A program made the translations under genes and the position numbers. A stretch of 64,000 nt of DNA, taken from assembly GCA_017634595.1 (NCBI GenBank), contig JAGBNC010000015.1, forward strand, positions 62,001 to 126,000, written 5' to 3'. The notes beneath the pieces are model-generated. The model was given only the letters and a program-made list of their open reading frames with translations, was not told where the DNA came from and ran no database searches. The DNA is from Bacteroidales bacterium (GTDB lineage Bacteria > Bacteroidota > Bacteroidia > Bacteroidales > UBA932). This document shows positions 49,036 to 58,591 of the stretch, piece after piece (position 1 is the stretch's first letter; the number at the start of each line of letters is the position of its first letter).

Positions 49036-51135
49036 ATGGGTGAACTGAAAAGTGACATACAGTTTCTGCCGGGAGTGGGCCCCAAGCGGGCGTTGCTTCT
49101 GAAGAGGGAGTTGGAAATCAACACCCTCGAGGACCTTATTCACTTCTACCCGTTCCGCTATATCGACCGTAGCAGTATCTCCCCGATTGCCTCCGTGAGT
49201 CCCGACGTGGCCTATGTGCAGGTTCAGGGCAAGGTGGTGTCGCGTAACCTGATAAGCATTAAGCATCTGAGCGTGATGGTGGAAGATGCTTCCGGGCGTA
49301 TGGAGATGGTGTTTTTCAAGGGGGTGAAATGGACTTTCGATAAGTTGGAACCCGGCAGGGAGTTCATCTTCTTCGGCAAGCCGCAGTTGTACAACGGTCG
49401 TCTTAACATGGTGCACCCTGAGATCGACGCTCCTCAAAACAGCCCCGCATCCATGGGGGTGCTCACCGGAGTTTATCCAAGTACCGAGAAACTGAAATCC
49501 GGTGGAGTCACCGGAAAGGTGATGTGCAAGTTGCAGAGCGCTGCGCTTGCCCTTTGCCTGGGGGAGATAAACGAGAACCTGCCGGAGCAGATACGCAAGA
49601 CACATGGCTTGTGCCCGCTGCGGTACGCCATGCAGAATATTCATTTCCCCGAGAATCCCAGGGCGCTGGAACTTGCTACACGCCGGCTCAAGTTCGAAGA
49701 ACTCTTCTTCCTGCAGCTTAGCCTTCTCAAACAGCGCTATGTGCGCAGCAGGGCGGCCAACGGAATCCCTATGCCGGTGGTCGGCGCTCCTTTCCATGCT
49801 TGTTACAACGCTCTCCCGTATTCGCTTACGGGCGCGCAGCAGCGGGTTATAAAGGAAATTCGTTCCGATCTTGCCGGAGGTACTCAGATGAACCGCCTGC
49901 TTCAGGGAGACGTGGGATCGGGCAAGACAATGGTTGCCGTGCTGAGTTGCCTGATTGCCGTAGGAAATGGTTATCAGGCTTGCATAATGGCGCCGACGGA
50001 AGTGCTTGCACAGCAGCATTATGCAAATATTCAGAAGTACCTTGCCCCTACCGGCGTACGCTGCGCCCTTCTGACCGGCAGCACAACGCGCAAGGAACGT
50101 AAGCCGCTGCTGGCAGGCCTCGCCGATGGCAGTATAGGGATTGTGGTAGGCACTCATGCACTTATCGAGGATACCGTGCAGTACAAGGCTCTGGGCCTGG
50201 CTGTCATTGATGAGCAGCACCGCTTCGGAGTCGGCCAGCGCGCCAGCTTGTGGTCCAAGGGACACAATGGCCGGCCTCCTCATATTCTGGTTATGACTGC
50301 AACTCCTATTCCGCGTACGCTCGCCATGACTCTTTACGGCGACCTGGAAGTGTCTGTTATAGACGAAATGCCACCCGGGCGCAAGCCGGTGCAGACCATG
50401 TTGATAGGGCATAATCGTCTGCCGGCAATGTATAGATTTATCAGGGAGCAAATTGCAGCCGGCCGTCAGGCTTTTGTGGTGTATCCTATGATTTTCATAA
50501 ATGAGAAGATGGAGGATATCAGCAATGTGGAACAGGGCTACGAGGATATATTAAAGGCTTTCCCGCTGGAGGAGGGGTACAAAGTAGCAATCGTGCACGG
50601 ACAGCAGTCCAATGACGACAAAACGTTCAACATGAGGGCGTTCGTCGAGGGACGTGCCCACATTTTGGTCTCGACCACTGTAATTGAGGTCGGAGTGGAT
50701 GTCCCCAATGCAAGCGTGATGGTGATAATGAGCGCGCAGCGTTTCGGACTGAGCCAGTTGCACCAGCTGCGCGGACGTGTTGGCAGGGGGGCGGAGAAGT
50801 CGTACTGCATCCTGGTCAAAGATCCTAAGACTGGGGCGGACGCTCTCAAGAGGCTGGAATTGATGTGTGCTACGGAAGACGGCTTCGAGATTGCGGAGCA
50901 GGATATGAAGATGCGTGGTCCCGGTGACCTGGAGGGCACCCAGCAAAGCGGCCTGCCTGTTAATCTTAACATCGCTTCGCTTGCCCGCGACGGCTTGCTG
51001 CTTGAAGAAGCACGCCATTGTGCACAGTCTGTACTTGACGACGATCCGCAGCTGCAGTCGCCACGTAATGCTCCTCTTGTACAGGAACTTCGGAAGGATA
51101 AGTATAACATTAAAGATTACAGTAACATATCCTGA
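49036..51135 (+). CDS. recG: ATP-dependent DNA helicase RecG
   Basis: The 699-residue helicase has the RecG wedge/OB domain at the N-terminus (about 60-150, YVQVQGKVVSRN), then the helicase motifs: Walker A LLQGDVGSGKTMVAVL (about 290-305), APTEVLAQQH, LTGSTTRKER, motif II VIDEQHRFGVGQR (DEQH, about 391), TATPIPRT, VVYPMI, STTVIEVGVDVPNA and QLRGRVGRG. RecG remodels stalled forks and branched DNA. Length and order are typical. Follows the maturase after 24 bases but has its own promoter. Confidence 0.95.
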   Translation: MGELKSDIQFLPGVGPKRALLLKRELEINTLEDLIHFYPFRYIDRSSISPIASVSPDVAYVQVQGKVVSRNLISIKHLSVMVEDASGRMEMVFFKGVKWTFDKLEPGREFIFFGKPQLYNGRLNMVHPEIDAPQNSPASMGVLTGVYPSTEKLKSGGVTGKVMCKLQSAALALCLGEINENLPEQIRKTHGLCPLRYAMQNIHFPENPRALELATRRLKFEELFFLQLSLLKQRYVRSRAANGIPMPVVGAPFHACYNALPYSLTGAQQRVIKEIRSDLAGGTQMNRLLQGDVGSGKTMVAVLSCLIAVGNGYQACIMAPTEVLAQQHYANIQKYLAPTGVRCALLTGSTTRKERKPLLAGLADGSIGIVVGTHALIEDTVQYKALGLAVIDEQHRFGVGQRASLWSKGHNGRPPHILVMTATPIPRTLAMTLYGDLEVSVIDEMPPGRKPVQTMLIGHNRLPAMYRFIREQIAAGRQAFVVYPMIFINEKMEDISNVEQGYEDILKAFPLEEGYKVAIVHGQQSNDDKTFNMRAFVEGRAHILVSTTVIEVGVDVPNASVMVIMSAQRFGLSQLHQLRGRVGRGAEKSYCILVKDPKTGADALKRLELMCATEDGFEIAEQDMKMRGPGDLEGTQQSGLPVNLNIASLARDGLLLEEARHCAQSVLDDDPQLQSPRNAPLVQELRKDKYNIKDYSNIS

Positions 51136-51168
51136 TTTTTTACTATATTGCACAAAATATTTTCAGTT

Positions 51169-51720
51169 ATGCTACCAACAATTATTGTTATTGCAGTCAT
51201 CGCACTTCTGGTGCTTTGGGTTATTTCTGTACAGCGCAAGCTCGTTAATGCCGAGGAGCTTACCAAAAACGCTATGAGCCAGATCGGTGTCCAGCAGTCA
51301 AGCCGCTGGGATGCACTGACTAGCCTTGCGGAACTCCTTAAGTCATACAATGAGCATGAGTATAACACCCTTAGGGATGTTATTGCGAGCCGTGCCGGTA
51401 TTGATTCCAATAGTACAGCAGAACAGGCCCAGGCTCAGGAAGACCTCCTGGAGAAGGCGCTGGTACAGGTGAGGGCTGTGTCGGAGAAGTACCCCGATAT
51501 AAAGGCCAATGCCATGTACATCAAGACTATGGACTCTGTCAATTCATACGAAAACATGGTCCGGGTCAGCCGTATGACTTACAATGATACCGTTACCCGC
51601 TACAACCGCCAGATACGTCAGATTCCCGACAGTATAGTGGCTGGATTGTTCCATTTTACCGAGAAGCAATATCTCAGGGATAATGTAGCCAAGGCAGACA
51701 GGCCTTCGCTCAATATCTGA
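51169..51720 (+). CDS. lemA: LemA family protein
   Basis: The 183-residue protein has one N-terminal membrane segment (LPTIIVIAVIALLVLWVISV) and a helical bundle with the LemA pattern (RKLVNAEELTKNAMSQIGVQQSSRWDALTSLAELLKSYNEHEYNTLRDVIASRAG ... YNRQIRQIPDSIVAGLFHFTEKQYL). The function is not established; in Gram-negatives it is usually with a TPM or DUF2207 protein, as here. The ATG at 51169 is used. Confidence 0.9.
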   Translation: MLPTIIVIAVIALLVLWVISVQRKLVNAEELTKNAMSQIGVQQSSRWDALTSLAELLKSYNEHEYNTLRDVIASRAGIDSNSTAEQAQAQEDLLEKALVQVRAVSEKYPDIKANAMYIKTMDSVNSYENMVRVSRMTYNDTVTRYNRQIRQIPDSIVAGLFHFTEKQYLRDNVAKADRPSLNI

Positions 51721-51730
51721 GTTTATTTAT

Positions 51731-53449
51731 ATGAAGAAACTGTTCCTGACCTTGCTGACAGCGATGTCGGCATTCTGCTTGTATGCTTATGAACCGGCCA
51801 TCAACGACATAAACATACATGTCAGTTTGTCGCAGGACGGCACGGCCAGCATAGTTGAGGTGTGGGATGTGGTAGTGGCTTCAGGAACAGAATGGTATTT
51901 GGTGCGCCAGAATCTTGGAGACATAGAGATAAAGAACCTTTCCGTTTCCGACGAGAGCGGCACCCAATACACTAATACAGGCAGTTGGAACATTGATCTC
52001 AGCCTTGAGCAGAAGGCGTTTAAGTGCGGCCTCCACTCTACAGGCTCCGGCTATGAGATATGCTGGGGAGTAGGTAGTTACGGGCCCCATGTCTTTACGG
52101 TCAGATATGTCATGACCAACGCGGTGAAGTCGCTCAACGACTATGATATGCTGCACATGCAGTTCATAAGCGACGAGCTGTCTTCGCCCCCTTCACACGC
52201 AAGTCTGACACTCACAGCTCCTGAACCGTTAGGGGAGGGCAATTCCAGAATATGGAGCTTCGGATACGAGGGCACCATTAATTGGCAAGGCGACGGTAGC
52301 GTGAAAGCTGAATCGACTGAGCCCTTTATCCGTGAGAGCTCGATGATCCTTCTCCTGCGCTTTGACAAGGGTATTTTTGAGCCTTCAAGCATTCGTGACA
52401 AGGATTTCTCCGAGGTGCTGGACAGAGCGAAGGAAGGAAGCTTCTATCCTGATAATGAAGAAGATTCGTGGGTATATACTCTCTTGGGAATGCTGCTCAG
52501 CCTCGGATTGTTGTGGCTCTTCATCATCCAGCCGATTAAGAAATTCTTTCAGGCTCTCGGGCTTTTCCAATCTAAGGACAGGAGACGTATAAAAGATATC
52601 TTCGGTGTGCGGCGGCTCCCCAAGCAAGTTGATTGGGTGAGGGACGTGCCGTTCGGTGGCGACCCATATAGGACATATTATGTCGCATCGCACATAAAGG
52701 GCTATGATAACGGTAGTTACACCATAGTATCTGCTATGTTGCTCCGGATGATTCTCGATGGTGTAATAGAGATGCGTACCGCTGCCGGTGGCAAGAATGA
52801 GTTCTGCTTCAGCAATAAAGCGTCACAGTACCAGGCTGACGAAGCTGAGGGCGGGCTTCTTCGTCTGATCCAAAATGCTTCCGGGGCTGACGGTGTGCTG
52901 CAGGAACAGGAGTTTAAAAAGTGGACCCGATCTCACGAGAGCTCTGTACGCAGTTTTATTTCGACTGTTAAGACTCGGGTGGTGAATAACTTCCGCACGG
53001 CAGGCATGTTGGGAGGAAGGGATAATTATTATGACCTTAACTTGAATGAAACCGGCCGCTCGGAAGCAATGCGGGCTCTCGGCTTCAGGCAGTTTCTGAA
53101 CGACTTTACTTTGGTAAGCGAGCGTAATTCTGTGGAGGTGGCTTTGTGGGGAGACTATCTTGTCATGGCCTCCGTGTTCGGACTTGCCGACAAGGTGGCG
53201 GCAGAGATGAAGAAAATGGCGCCTGATCTGAAGGTGTTTGACAAGTTGCCTGTGAACCAGTTGTCCGATCTTGTGATCTTTACGAACACCTTTGGCAGGC
53301 TCACAAGCAATGCCTATAGGTATTCGTTGGCTCCGTCATCGGGAGGCTATTCCGGAGGTGGACGCTCGTCCGGCGGCTTTGGCGGCCATTCTTCTTTCGG
53401 AGGCGGCGGAGGCTTCTCCGGCGGCGGAAGCGGTGGCGGTAGCCGTTAA
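51731..53449 (+). CDS. DUF2207 membrane protein
   Basis: A 572-residue protein with a signal peptide (MKKLFLTLLTAMSAFCLYAYE), a periplasmic beta domain (INDINIHVSLSQDGTASIVEVWDVV), a membrane segment near residue 245-265 (TLLGMLLSLGLLWLFIIQP), a cytoplasmic region (YYVASHIKGYDNGSYTIVSAMLLRMILDGVI) and a Gly/Ser-rich C-terminal tail GGFGGHSSFGGGGGFSGGG. This is the DUF2207 type, usually paired with LemA. Ten bases separate the genes. Biological role unknown. Confidence 0.88.
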   Translation: MKKLFLTLLTAMSAFCLYAYEPAINDINIHVSLSQDGTASIVEVWDVVVASGTEWYLVRQNLGDIEIKNLSVSDESGTQYTNTGSWNIDLSLEQKAFKCGLHSTGSGYEICWGVGSYGPHVFTVRYVMTNAVKSLNDYDMLHMQFISDELSSPPSHASLTLTAPEPLGEGNSRIWSFGYEGTINWQGDGSVKAESTEPFIRESSMILLLRFDKGIFEPSSIRDKDFSEVLDRAKEGSFYPDNEEDSWVYTLLGMLLSLGLLWLFIIQPIKKFFQALGLFQSKDRRRIKDIFGVRRLPKQVDWVRDVPFGGDPYRTYYVASHIKGYDNGSYTIVSAMLLRMILDGVIEMRTAAGGKNEFCFSNKASQYQADEAEGGLLRLIQNASGADGVLQEQEFKKWTRSHESSVRSFISTVKTRVVNNFRTAGMLGGRDNYYDLNLNETGRSEAMRALGFRQFLNDFTLVSERNSVEVALWGDYLVMASVFGLADKVAAEMKKMAPDLKVFDKLPVNQLSDLVIFTNTFGRLTSNAYRYSLAPSSGGYSGGGRSSGGFGGHSSFGGGGGFSGGGSGGGSR

Positions 53450-53472
53450 TTTATTGATAATTAATATTTTTT

Positions 53473-55641
53473 ATGAAACAATACTTTTTAGCCTTTGCGG
53501 CTCTTGCTTTGATTGTGATGAGTTGTGGAAAGAAGGAAGAGGGTCCTCATTACGTGGGACCGTCCGACATTAAGATTGAAAATGGGGTGATGACCCCCGA
53601 GACGCTCCTTTCGCTCGGGCGCCTGAGCGACCCTCAGCTTAGTCCTGACGGTAGTATAATAGTGTACGGGGTGTCTTGGAACGACATCGGTGCCAACCGT
53701 AGCTGCCGTAATCTGTGGATATGCAACACTGACGGCAGCGGTGCCGCTCAGCTGACGCGCTTCGGCCGCAGTGTCTCGAACGCAAGGTGGTCGGCCGACG
53801 GTAAAGAACTGTACTTTGTACAAGGAGGCCAGATATGGAAGGCTCCTTATGCCGGAGGCAAGTTGGGTAAGAAGGTTGTATTAAGCGATGTAGAAGCCGG
53901 GGTGGGGGAGTTCGCCCTGTCGCCTGACAATTCCAGGCTCATCTATACCACTACCATCAAGAATCCTCTGCTCGAGCAGCCTGCCGATTCTGATCCCGCA
54001 CTCGACAAGGCATCAGCTTATGCTACTGAAGACTTGATGTACAGGCATTGGGATCATTGGGTGACGGAGATTCCCCGTACTTGTCTTGCCAAGCTTGACG
54101 GCGGCGTTATTACTTCCGCCAATTCTGTTGACCTGCTTGGCGGCGAGCCCTTCGAACTGCCGACCGAGCCCTTCGGCGGAATAGAGCAGCTGTCATGGTC
54201 GCCTGACGGCAGGTACATTGCTTATTCTTGCCGGAAACTTAACGGGAAGCAATATGCTTTCAGCACCAATACTGATATTTATGTCTATGATACTCAGACC
54301 GGTAACACCGTGGCTGTGACCAAAGGCGGTGGCTACGATACCGATCCTGTGTGGAGCCCTGACGGTTCCCGCCTTGCCTGGATATCCATGGCTCGCGATG
54401 GATATGAGGCTGATGCCCAGAGGATCATGGTATGCGCAATCGAACAGGGGACTCCCCTTGACGAGCCTCGTCAACTGGCAGCATCCCTTGACCGTGACGC
54501 TGCCGGTCTGGTCTGGCACGGTGAAGAGCTGTATTTCAATGCATTGATCGATGGCGTGCAGGCCATATTCAAGGTGGATATGCAGGACAAACTTACCCGG
54601 CTCACTCCTCCTGAATGGCACTATGATTTCTTTACTCCTTTCGGTTTTGAGAGAGACCGTCTCCTGACGAGCTACTATAGTCTGCATTTCCCTCTGGAGC
54701 TTGTGGCTGTGGATATTCAGAACGCTTCATTCGATCGCATTACTTCTGTGAATAAGGACATTTTTGCTCAGCTGGATGATGTCACTACCGAGAGCGTTTA
54801 TGTAGAGACTGTTGACGGTAAGCAGATGCAGTGCTGGGTGATGTATCCTCCGGCATTCGATCCGTCCAAAGTCTATCCTGCCATTGAAATCGTGCTTGGA
54901 GGACCTCAGGGCACCAATTCTCAGGACTGGAGTTATCGCTGGTGCTACAGGCTCATGGCTCAGCAAGGATACATTGTGATGATGCCCAACCGCCGCGGCA
55001 CTACTGCTTTCGGCCAGGAGTGGAAGGAGCAGATTAGCGGAGACTATCCCGGCCTTAACATGCAGGATTATCTGAGCGCAGGGCGTTACATCAAGAGCAA
55101 ACCTTATGTCGGGAAGCTTGCATGCGTCGGAGCTTCGTACGGCGGCTATTCAGCTTATATGCTTGAGGGCCTTCATGGAGATCTCTACGATTGCTTTATC
55201 GCCCATGCCGGCATATTCGATGAAGAGCACCTCTGGTTTACTACCGAGGAAATGTGGTTTGCCAACTGGGACAATGGCGGCCTGACCGAATATGCCTATG
55301 CTCCCGGTGAGCAGGGGCCTGCGGGCGACGGCATTACCTTCGGCGGCATGCAGCAGGCGGGCGCGCCTTATTCTTCGTCGCCTAAGGCCAAGAGGCATTA
55401 TGCAAACTCGCCTAAGTCAATGGTTACCAAGTGGCATACCCCCATTCTCTGCATTCATGGCATGATGGATTATCGCATTCCTTACGAGCAGGGTATGGCG
55501 GCGTTCAATGCTGCTCAGATGATGGGAGTGCCCAGTAAACTTGTGATTTTCCCCGAAGAGAACCACTGGATTCTCCAGCCTCAGAATGCATTGTATTGGC
55601 ACCGTACTTTCTTTGACTGGCTTGATCGCTGGATGCATTAA
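53473..55641 (+). CDS. S9-family prolyl oligopeptidase-like lipoprotein
   Basis: The 722-residue peptidase has a lipoprotein signal (MKQYFLAFAALALIVMSCGKKEEG). Residues about 30-420 are a beta-propeller of PD40 repeats (LSDPQLSPDGSIIVYGVSWND, SNARWSADGKELYF, QLSWSPDGRYIAYS, DPVWSPDGSRLAW). The C-terminal alpha/beta-hydrolase has the nucleophile in CVGASYGGYSAYM (about residue 560), Asp in HGMMDYRIPYEQG and His in EENHWILQP. It cleaves short peptides, probably in the periplasm or at the surface. Its stop overlaps tcdA by one base. Confidence 0.92.
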   Translation: MKQYFLAFAALALIVMSCGKKEEGPHYVGPSDIKIENGVMTPETLLSLGRLSDPQLSPDGSIIVYGVSWNDIGANRSCRNLWICNTDGSGAAQLTRFGRSVSNARWSADGKELYFVQGGQIWKAPYAGGKLGKKVVLSDVEAGVGEFALSPDNSRLIYTTTIKNPLLEQPADSDPALDKASAYATEDLMYRHWDHWVTEIPRTCLAKLDGGVITSANSVDLLGGEPFELPTEPFGGIEQLSWSPDGRYIAYSCRKLNGKQYAFSTNTDIYVYDTQTGNTVAVTKGGGYDTDPVWSPDGSRLAWISMARDGYEADAQRIMVCAIEQGTPLDEPRQLAASLDRDAAGLVWHGEELYFNALIDGVQAIFKVDMQDKLTRLTPPEWHYDFFTPFGFERDRLLTSYYSLHFPLELVAVDIQNASFDRITSVNKDIFAQLDDVTTESVYVETVDGKQMQCWVMYPPAFDPSKVYPAIEIVLGGPQGTNSQDWSYRWCYRLMAQQGYIVMMPNRRGTTAFGQEWKEQISGDYPGLNMQDYLSAGRYIKSKPYVGKLACVGASYGGYSAYMLEGLHGDLYDCFIAHAGIFDEEHLWFTTEEMWFANWDNGGLTEYAYAPGEQGPAGDGITFGGMQQAGAPYSSSPKAKRHYANSPKSMVTKWHTPILCIHGMMDYRIPYEQGMAAFNAAQMMGVPSKLVIFPEENHWILQPQNALYWHRTFFDWLDRWMH

Positions 55642-56369
55642 TGGAAGCCTGGCAGGAAAGGAGCGCCCTTATGTTCGGCGCTGAAGGATTGGAAAGATTG
55701 GCATCCAGCCGCGTGGCAGTAGTGGGGCTGGGCGGCGTGGGCGCCATGGCCGCCGAGATGCTTGTGCGCGCCGGGGTGGGGCACATTGTGCTCATCGATG
55801 CCGACACTGTGTCTGAAAGCAATCTCAACAGGCAGTTGCCGGCCCTGCGTTCCACTATCGGACGCAGCAAGTGCTCGGTGTTGAGGGATCGGTTCCTTGA
55901 TATCAATCCGGCACTGGATGTGGTGTGCATTGAGCAGTATCTTGATGAGCATTCCGTGCCCGGCATCCTGGGAGCCGCCGCTCCCGACTGCGTGGTTGAT
56001 GCCATCGATACCCTGAGCCCCAAGATTGCGCTTATCCAGTATTGTCTTGCCGGCAAGTTGTTCCTGGTAAGTTCCATGGGCAGCGGGTCGAAGACCGACG
56101 CCACAAAGGTGCGTCTGGCCGATATTTCCGGCACTTTCCAGTGCCCCCTGGCCCATATGCTGCGCAAGCGCCTGCACAAACTGGGCATTACGACGGGATT
56201 CCTGGCCGTGTTTTCTACGGAAAAGCCCGACAAGAGTTCAGTTGTGCTGGAGGAGAGCCGCAACAAAAAGTCCCAGACAGGCACGGTATCGTATTTGCCC
56301 GCGGTTTTTGGCTGCGTGTGTGCCCAGGCTGTGGTTCAGCATATTGTAGGAGTCGAAGTTAATTGCTAA
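55641..56369 (+). CDS. tcdA: ThiF/MoeB-type tRNA t6A dehydratase (TcdA-like)
   Basis: The 242-residue protein is an E1-like enzyme: nucleotide loop VAVVGLGGVGAMAAEMLVRAGVGHIVLIDADTVSESNLNRQLPA (residues 23-67), DAIDTLSPKIALIQYCLAGKLFLVSSMGSGSKTDATKVRLADIS (about 117-160) typical of YgdL/TcdA/CsdL. It makes the cyclic form of t6A in tRNA in ATP-dependent manner. ATG overlaps the previous TAA. The stop TAA lies inside the -7 box of the next gene. Confidence 0.9.
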   Translation: MEAWQERSALMFGAEGLERLASSRVAVVGLGGVGAMAAEMLVRAGVGHIVLIDADTVSESNLNRQLPALRSTIGRSKCSVLRDRFLDINPALDVVCIEQYLDEHSVPGILGAAAPDCVVDAIDTLSPKIALIQYCLAGKLFLVSSMGSGSKTDATKVRLADISGTFQCPLAHMLRKRLHKLGITTGFLAVFSTEKPDKSSVVLEESRNKKSQTGTVSYLPAVFGCVCAQAVVQHIVGVEVNC

Positions 56370-56374
56370 CTTTG
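56367..56374 (+). promoter_or_regulatory. -7 box of the acetyltransferase-like gene
   Basis: TAACTTTG begins with the TAA stop codon of tcdA and stands six bases before ATG 56381. Confidence 0.55.
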
Positions 56375-56380
56375 CAGGCT

Positions 56381-57499
56381 ATGTTTACTGTACGTGAAGT
56401 CAAGACCAGAGCCGATTTGATGAAGTTCATCAAGTTCCCTGACGAGCTCTATAAGGATTGCCCGCAGTATGTGCCGGCACTCCATTCAGATCAGGTACAT
56501 TCTCTGACCAAATGCGCCAGTTTGAAGTATTGCAAGCGCAAAATGTGGCTTGTGCTCGACGGACGCAATGTGGCCGGGCGTATTTGCGCTATGATCAATC
56601 CCCGTTACAATGAGCGCTACTCTACCAAGCGCGTACGTTTCGGGTGGTTCGATTGTATCAACAATCTTGAAGTGGCGCGCCTGCTTATTTCCACTGCGGA
56701 AGAATGGGCCCGTGGCGAAGGCATGACTGAAATACACGGCCCCCTTTATTACAATACTCTCGGCAAGCAGGGCATGCTGGTTGAAGGATATGACAATATC
56801 CCCCCGTTCAATTGTATATACAATTTCCCGTATTACAATGACTTCATGAAGGCTTTGGGCTTCGAGAAAGAATGTGACTGGGTGCAGTTCAAGATGGTGG
56901 CCAATCATGGCGTGCCGGACAAGGCCCGCCGTGTGGCCAAACTGGTGGAGGAACGTTATAACCTTCATTTCGGAAGCCTGGATGAGCTGAAGAAAGATAA
57001 GCAGCTGGTGCATAAGTTCTTCAGGGTTTACAGCGACAGTTTCTCCCAGACAGTTTACAACTTTATACCGTTTACCGATGAGGAAATAGAGGAAGAGGCT
57101 AAAGTGTCGATGCGTTTTGTCTCCGACAAGGCCAGCTGCGTGCTTTTCGACGAGCACGATGAGATTGTTGCTTTCGGCATCTCTTTCCCGAGTATCTCTA
57201 AGGCGCTGCAGAAGGCCAAGGGACATTTGTTCCCGTTCGGCTGGTACCATCTGCTGAAAGCAATGAAAGACTACGAGACCACCGACCTTATGATCAACGG
57301 CGCAGTGCCCGAGTGGCAGAACAAGGGCGTGTCGGCTGTGTACTACAAGGAAATGGCGGACAAGGCAGTAAAGATAGGCAACCGTTGGGCGATCTCCAAC
57401 CCTCAGGTCGAGTCGAACAGCGCGGTTAATATTTGGAACAGTTATGAGCACGAGCCATTCATGAGGCGCAGGTGCTATATCAAGAAAATAGGAGGTTGA
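56381..57499 (+). CDS. GNAT-like conserved protein
   Basis: The 372-residue protein is of a Bacteroidetes family annotated as N-acetyltransferase-like: VREVKTRADLMKFIKFPDELYKDCPQYVP at the start, RICAMINPRYNERY, FGWFDCINNLEVARLLISTAEEWARGEGMTEIHGPLYYNTLGKQGMLVEGYDNIPP in the middle, and a second fold similar to GNAT at the C-terminus (INGAVPEWQNKGVSAVYYKEMADKAVKIGNRWAISNPQVESNSAVNIWNSYEHEP). It is probably two GNAT folds in tandem; the substrate is unknown. It precedes prfA by three bases, and is co-transcribed with it. Confidence 0.78.
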   Translation: MFTVREVKTRADLMKFIKFPDELYKDCPQYVPALHSDQVHSLTKCASLKYCKRKMWLVLDGRNVAGRICAMINPRYNERYSTKRVRFGWFDCINNLEVARLLISTAEEWARGEGMTEIHGPLYYNTLGKQGMLVEGYDNIPPFNCIYNFPYYNDFMKALGFEKECDWVQFKMVANHGVPDKARRVAKLVEERYNLHFGSLDELKKDKQLVHKFFRVYSDSFSQTVYNFIPFTDEEIEEEAKVSMRFVSDKASCVLFDEHDEIVAFGISFPSISKALQKAKGHLFPFGWYHLLKAMKDYETTDLMINGAVPEWQNKGVSAVYYKEMADKAVKIGNRWAISNPQVESNSAVNIWNSYEHEPFMRRRCYIKKIGG

Positions 57500-57502
57500 T
57501 AT

Positions 57503-58591
57503 ATGGCGGAGAATAATTCGCTTCTTGAGAAAGTGCTCTCGCTGGAGAGTAAGTTTAAGTCGATTCAGGAACAGCTCTCGGATCCGGGAGTGATGTCCGA
57601 TATGAAAAAATATGTCCAGCTCAACAAGGACTACAAAGAGCTGGAGCCCATCATCAAGGCCGGTCATGAATACGAAAAAATGCTCGGCGACCTGCAGTCT
57701 GCCAAGGACATTCTGCTGAACGAGAAGGATGATGAGCTGAAGGAAATGGCCCGCGAGGAAATAGCCGAAATAGAGCCGAAGCTGCCCGAAATGGAGCAGA
57801 ACATCAAATTGATGCTTATTCCCGCCGATCCGGACGACTCCAAGAATGCCATCGTGGAAATCCGCGGCGGTGCAGGAGGGGACGAGGCGGCTATTTTTGC
57901 CGGCGACCTGTTCCGTATGTACCAGCATTTTGCCGAGCGCCGTGGTTGGAAACTTGAGGTTACCGACCAGGCCCCCGGTACTTCCGGCGGCTTTAAGCAG
58001 GTGGTGTTCAAACTTAGCGGAGACGGTGTGTACGGCGTTATGAAGTATGAGTCCGGAGTGCATCGCGTGCAGCGTGTCCCCCAGACCGAAACCCAGGGCC
58101 GTATCCAGACCTCGGCAGCATCAGTGGCCGTTTTCCCTGAGGCTGGCGAGTTCGATGTCGATCTGAGCTGGGATGATATCCGCTTGGATTTGTTCTGCTC
58201 CTCAGGCCCCGGAGGTCAGGGAGTTAACACTACTTATTCTGCCGTGCGCCTTACCCATATTCCTTCGGGACTCGTGGTCCAGTGCCAGGAGGAACGCTCG
58301 CAGCTTAAGAACAAGGACCGTGCATTTGAAGAACTGCGTACACGTCTGTACAATCTTGAACATCAGAAATACCTCGACGGTATTGCTGCAAAGCGCAAGA
58401 CCATGGTCAGCACCGGGGACCGCAGCGCAAAGATCCGTACTTACAACTATCCTCAGGGGCGTGTTACCGACCACCGTATTAACTGGAGTATGTACAACCT
58501 TCCCGTGTTTATGGACGGGGATATCCAGGAATGCATAGACCAGCTCCAGATAGCGGAGAATGCAGAGCGGCTCAAGGAAGCCGGGGAATGA
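57503..58591 (+). CDS. prfA: Peptide chain release factor 1
   Basis: The 362-residue factor terminates translation at UAA and UAG. The GGQ motif is in [18 protein letters not shown] (about residue 234) and the codon-recognition tripeptide stands in [17 protein letters not shown] (PQT, about 190-192), where many bacteria have PAT or PVT. N-terminal helices and a C-terminal domain are complete. A functional RF1 in the chromosome argues that the host itself uses UAG as stop. Convergent with fabF. Confidence 0.95.
   Translation: MAENNSLLEKVLSLESKFKSIQEQLSDPGVMSDMKKYVQLNKDYKELEPIIKAGHEYEKMLGDLQSAKDILLNEKDDELKEMAREEIAEIEPKLPEMEQNIKLMLIPADPDDSKNAIVEIRGGAGGDEAAIFAGDLFRMYQHFAERRGWKLEVTDQAPGTSGGFKQVVFKLSGDGVYGVMKYESGVHRVQRVPQTETQGRIQTSAASVAVFPEAGEFDVDLSWDDIRLDLFCSSGPGGQGVNTTYSAVRLTHIPSGLVVQCQEERSQLKNKDRAFEELRTRLYNLEHQKYLDGIAAKRKTMVSTGDRSAKIRTYNYPQGRVTDHRINWSMYNLPVFMDGDIQECIDQLQIAENAERLKEAGE

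Noticed and set aside
48457-50451. 664-residue open frame on the minus strand
   Set aside because: It is the antisense of the maturase and recG genes, with biased His/Gln/Leu composition and no domain.
56486-58063. 525-residue open frame antisense to the acetyltransferase-like gene and prfA
   Set aside because: Crosses two clear plus-strand genes; no recognisable domain.
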